Shown: positions 60,380 through 64,000 of the stretch, in pieces
Layout of the letters: every line of letters starts with the position of its first letter
Numbering within the stretch: the first letter of the stretch is position 1
Source: Stentor coeruleus
Lineage: Eukaryota; Ciliophora; Heterotrichea; Heterotrichida; Stentoridae
Direction: 5' to 3'
DNA: 64,000 nt
Assembly (NCBI GenBank): GCA_001970955.1
Contig: MPUH01000092.1
Location: 1-64,000 of the forward strand
Notes under the pieces: generated by a model
What the model was told of the DNA's origin: nothing
The model's database searches: none
What the model saw: only the letters and a program-made list of their open reading frames with translations
Position numbers and translations under genes: made by a program

Positions 60380-61444
60380 ATGGGGGTAAAATGTTCATGC
60401 ATGCACGAAATGTCACGAGACGAAGGGTCTTTACGTTTTGAAGGACATAAAGACCTCCTTGATCCACACTTAGTCACAATAGACATAGGTGATCTCATAA
60501 GGCTCCAAGGGGTATTTCGTGGGTACATCGATCGTCGACGTACAAAAAGTCTCTACAACAACAACAAAAATTCAAAATCCAAAGCTCTAAGAAAAGGTGA
60601 AAACCCAGACTTAGGACATCCAATCAACCTAGAACCATCAGACAAAGTCCCAGACTATTCATCAAAAGAAGTTCAAAACACATCAAGAAAACTAGGTAAC
60701 TACATATATCATCTACAACTCGACAATATAAAAAGATCATCTCATGGGCCAATTCTCTTATCAAATCGTGCAGTTTATATTGGTGAATGGAATGACTCTA
60801 ATCAACGTGATGGTTTTGGTATGCAAATTTGGCCTGATTCTAGTATTTACGAAGGTTACTGGAAAGCTGATTTCCCAATTAAAGGCCGGCTTATTTTTAG
60901 TGATGGTGATGCTTATGATGGTGACTGGGTAAATAATAAAGCATCAGGACATGGGATATTTTATAGTAAAGAAGGGACAATATATTCAGGTGAATGGCAT
61001 AATGATAAACGTCAAGGTCAAGGTAATGAGACAACAGCAGAAGGATCAGTTTATATTGGAGAGTATCATCAAGATAGAAAACATGGTAAAGGGATTATGA
61101 CTTTTATTGATAAAAGTGAATATAATGGGGAGTTTTGGGAAGATCAAATACATGGTAAAGGAGAGTATAGGTGGATAGATGGAAGAGAATATGTTGGTGA
61201 TTGGGTTAGAGGCAAAATGCATGGACAAGGAATTTTTATATGGCAAGATGGGAGAAGATATGATGGAGAATATCAAAATGATCAAAAACATGGATTTGGC
61301 AAATTTATATCAACAAATGGAGCTAGTTATGAAGGGTATTGGGTCCATGGGAAAAAACATGGACTTGGAGTTCAGTATTTTGATAATGGAATTGCTAGGA
61401 AAGGTGAATGGGAAGATGGAAAACGTATTAGATGGGTTGATTAA
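60380..61444 (+). CDS. MORN-repeat protein with acylated N terminus
   Basis: 354 residues starting MGVKCSCMHEMSRDEG, where Gly2 and Cys5/Cys7 make a probable myristoylation and palmitoylation site. An IQ-like segment (LIRLQGVFRGYIDRRR) lies near residues 38-53. From about residue 118 to 350 there are ten MORN repeats of 23 residues: YIGEWNDSNQRDGFGMQIWP, YEGYWKADF, YDGDWVNNKASGHGIFY, YSGEWHNDKRQGQGN, YIGEYHQDRKHGKGIM, YNGEFWEDQIHGKGEY, YVGDWVRGKMHGQGIF, YDGEYQNDQKHGFGKF, YEGYWVHGKKHGLGVQ. A cortical or ciliary membrane scaffold is likely. Confidence 0.88.
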   Translation: MGVKCSCMHEMSRDEGSLRFEGHKDLLDPHLVTIDIGDLIRLQGVFRGYIDRRRTKSLYNNNKNSKSKALRKGENPDLGHPINLEPSDKVPDYSSKEVQNTSRKLGNYIYHLQLDNIKRSSHGPILLSNRAVYIGEWNDSNQRDGFGMQIWPDSSIYEGYWKADFPIKGRLIFSDGDAYDGDWVNNKASGHGIFYSKEGTIYSGEWHNDKRQGQGNETTAEGSVYIGEYHQDRKHGKGIMTFIDKSEYNGEFWEDQIHGKGEYRWIDGREYVGDWVRGKMHGQGIFIWQDGRRYDGEYQNDQKHGFGKFISTNGASYEGYWVHGKKHGLGVQYFDNGIARKGEWEDGKRIRWVD

Positions 61445-62252
61445 AATTAGTGTAATAGTTTTTATTAAGTTTATATAGAAATTGAATTTGTTGAGATTGG
61501 TATAAAAGATAAAACTCTTGATTGTAATTTTTTTATGTTTGGTATATGATGGGTTTAGATTTAGAGTTTGGGGAAAGGGAAGTAATTTTTGTTAATTGTA
61601 ATGAATTGATATAAGAAAGTGAAGTTTAAAGTAAGTATCAAGAGGCTAGATAACTTCAAAGTATTTGAACAGTATGATATTCTATCTCATTAAATTAACA
61701 GTAATCAATTATCAGACTTATGATAAAATTGATCAACAGTGTATGGCGAAATGGGAAATAAAATTAGAATCAAATAAGCTTTAATGATTTTTTCGAAAAA
61801 ATCATTTTTAAAGAATTAGAAACTCTTAAAATCTTAAAAACACAATTAGATTTACTGAAATTATCAAAATCAAAAGTATGAAGTTATATCACAATTTTCA
61901 AACTGAATATTTTTAATAGAAAATTCAAAGATAACATAATATTTTATTAGTTTAAATAATTCAATTCTTCAAAGCATTTTCATCTAGCGTAAATTTGTAT
62001 TCTGCACACACCTAAAAAACATAAAATTACTTATAAAAAATAATTTTCCCTATATCAAAAACTTTTAACAACAATATACAACAATTTCATCTTGCAATAA
62101 AAACCTATAAAAAAAGTACAATAGAATCTCACCCCCACTAAAATAAACCTCAAATCTTCAAACTATAAAAAAATCTCCAACAACATCCTTAATCCAAAAA
62201 AATAATCCTTTTAAACCTCAATCTCTTCCACAATTTCAATACTAAAATAAAA
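61445..62252. other. Intergenic, nothing recognised
   Basis: About 810 bp AT-rich between two plus-strand genes. No repeat, RNA or further gene recognised. Confidence 0.6.
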
Positions 62253-63824
62253 ATGTTTTTATACACTGTTGATACTATAAAATCAACTCCACAGACACCT
62301 GCATTTTCAAGTTACTCTTTAAGTCCAATGAATACCAAAAATGAAATTCCTCGTCTTACAAAGTTCTTAACTAACGCTCAAGAGAAAAAAAATAAACTCA
62401 AAAAAGCTACAGAATTAATAGCAGAACATAAAGCTGAAATATTTGATCTGACTATAAAAATCTCAGCAAGAAAAGCTTATTACGAATATGCTGATATATG
62501 TGCATTAAAAATACAAAAACTTTTCAGAGGACATCTTATAAGAAGTCGATATGATACTGTAATATTTATATAGGAAATCCTTAGGATAAGGAGAAAAGCA
62601 GTACAAGGGTGTATGTCAGAAATGAAGAATTCAGATAACAGAAATTTGTTTAATACTGGGAAAAAGCCTATATGGGCTGCACAAGTTATAACTAAGTTCA
62701 TGAAAAAAATGCTTTTTTTATTCAAAATTGGGAGGATTCAAAGAACTTATCTTATATTAAAAATGATTAAAGAAGAAGAAAGCATGATTGGGATTAAAAT
62801 TGGTTTGAGGATTATTTTTAATTATAAGATACTCAAATGGAAAAGATTTGAAAAATATAGAGAAGCTAGGCTTAAGGAAATAAGAAAAAATCTTGCTATA
62901 TTGTCTGTAAAAATATACTATTCAAGCAATCAACTAAGTTTTCGCTTACTCATGAGAAGGTTTAAAAAATACAAAAGGGCAATCCGAATGCATAAATCAG
63001 GGTCGGTAAACCCTGAAAAAAATGAAGGTCTTTCAACAAGGGATTACACTAGTACAAAATCTGATATTTTTTCAAACCCTTCAGTTGACAATCTTAAAAA
63101 TGTTGATAATCTTGGTGGTATAGTAGAATGTGCAAGCTTAACATCAACTGAATTTCTAAAAATCGAAAAAACACGTAAAGACAAAATTTATTGTGGCCTT
63201 ATCGCATACAATATCACGAAATCTAAAGAACCTGTTGCTGTACTTCCTTATTTATATCAAAAAGATATGCAAGAAGAAGTCTCCCCTCAATGTCACTATT
63301 TTACCCCAACTCATGCTTTAGTTAATAGAATATCAATGACTAATCCTTTAAGACAAAGCCCAATAAAAAAAACACTTAGACAGTTACCTGCTATATCAAG
63401 TTATACTCCAAAGATTGAGAAAAGAAAACTTATTTTTGATAAAGAACATCTACCTCATTTTACAAGACCAACATTAAGTTCAAGTTATGGAGGAAGAAAA
63501 GAAGAAGAATCTTCTGATGCTTATTCAAATAAAAGGTCGATAAGAGAAAATACTACTTTGTATAATCAAACTTTTTCTGGCATGCAGAAATTATTGATGC
63601 CTGAAAAAGAGTCGCTGCAGAGTTTAAAAGGGAAGACAAGTGCTGAAAAGGTAAGAAATTTCCATTATATGGGCAGGGAGATGAGTCCAAGAATACAACA
63701 TGCTAGAGCACAGACAACTGTTGAAAATATTAGACGAATTGAAGCTGAAAAACCATGTTTGGTTTCACTTGTTCCACCTTTTACTAGTACTTTGAATAAA
63801 AGAGTTCAGAAAATCAGCAAATAA
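62253..63824 (+). CDS. IQ-motif basic protein
   Basis: Two exons (62253-62558 and 62574-63824) joined by a 15-nt intron give 518 residues. Near residues 84-100 ALKIQKLFRGHLIRSRY is a canonical IQ motif (IQxxxRGxxxR), a calmodulin or myosin-light-chain binding site. The intron lies just after it. More basic helices follow, and the second half is Ser/Lys-rich without recognised domain. The protein is probably a cytoskeletal or ciliary Ca2+-calmodulin target (inference). Confidence 0.83.
62559..62573 (+). other. 15-nt intron
   Basis: GTAATATTTATATAG, phase 0, separates DT and EILRIRRKAV; without it the frame stops at TAG and the downstream half would have no start near its first basic helix. 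Confidence 0.86.
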
Positions 63825-64000
63825 ATTTATAATAATAAGCATAAAGTTCAAAAGTAATATATATTCACAGGTTATGAATAAAAAAGTTTTTGGTATGTTA
63901 GAAATTAATTTATATTTTTAGTTGTAGAAAAATATTTGATATTTTAAACATAAATTATTAATTATTCGTTGTAATTTAAATAGATTAGTTTATTTATAAA

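Overview
The window looks like macronuclear DNA of a heterotrich ciliate, most probably Stentor. Three things point there. (1) Several genes become continuous only after removing very short introns of exactly 15 nt (GTA...YAG): 5725-5739, 9081-9095, 9352-9366, 51735-51749, 62559-62573, and 24096-24110 on the minus strand. (2) TAA, TAG and TGA all end clear genes, so the code is standard, unlike most other ciliates. (3) DNA is AT-rich, genes are dense, and the products include ciliary and basal-body proteins, calcium-dependent kinases, MORN proteins and cyclic-nucleotide-gated channels. Species assignment is inference; no rRNA or other marker is present.

Layout. 1-6.2 kb: a 5'-truncated Ser/Lys/Pro repeat protein, then a CEP70-like basal-body protein and a broken copy of part of it. 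6.2-15.6 kb: two members (inverted) and one decayed copy of an unrecognised protein family around a kelch/Cys-rich membrane receptor-like protein. 16-24.4 kb: an OSCA/TMEM63-like channel with a Gln/Tyr-rich tail, a mitochondrial ICT1-type peptidyl-tRNA hydrolase, a large acylated C2-like protein, and a full-length ZMYND10. 24.9 kb: tRNA-Ile(UAU). 26.4-33.7 kb: a cyclic-nucleotide-binding K+ channel with a CCHC zinc knuckle, a small TMEM230-like membrane protein, a hypothetical gene, a CDPK and an EGF/RING transmembrane protein. 35-42.4 kb: two convergent B-box-like/coiled-coil paralogues. 42.8-50 kb: an oxidoreductase-MORN fusion, a WD40 protein, an EF-hand/C2 protein and a small hypothetical gene. 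51.5-64 kb: a zinc-finger/STE-type kinase joined by a 15-nt intron, an EF-hand gene and a coiled-coil gene only 4 nt apart, a heavily decayed TPR-like pseudogene, SPT5, an acylated MORN protein and an IQ-motif protein.

How they fit together. This is a mixed housekeeping and signalling segment with no operon logic. Cilia and basal-body functions (CEP70-like, ZMYND10, a possible dynein-light-chain-like protein, MORN and IQ proteins) and Ca2+/cyclic-nucleotide signalling (CDPK, EF-hand proteins, CNBD channel, OSCA-like channel) recur, as expected in a large contractile ciliate.

Quality notes. Five single N bases (13967, 39347, 48938, 49123, 52747) are present; four sit beside short exact direct duplications of 64-78 bp, which look like unmerged contig ends rather than biology, and they break two gene models. 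No CRISPR array, integrated virus-like element or transposase gene was seen. Domain calls come from reading the translations by eye; no database search was run.
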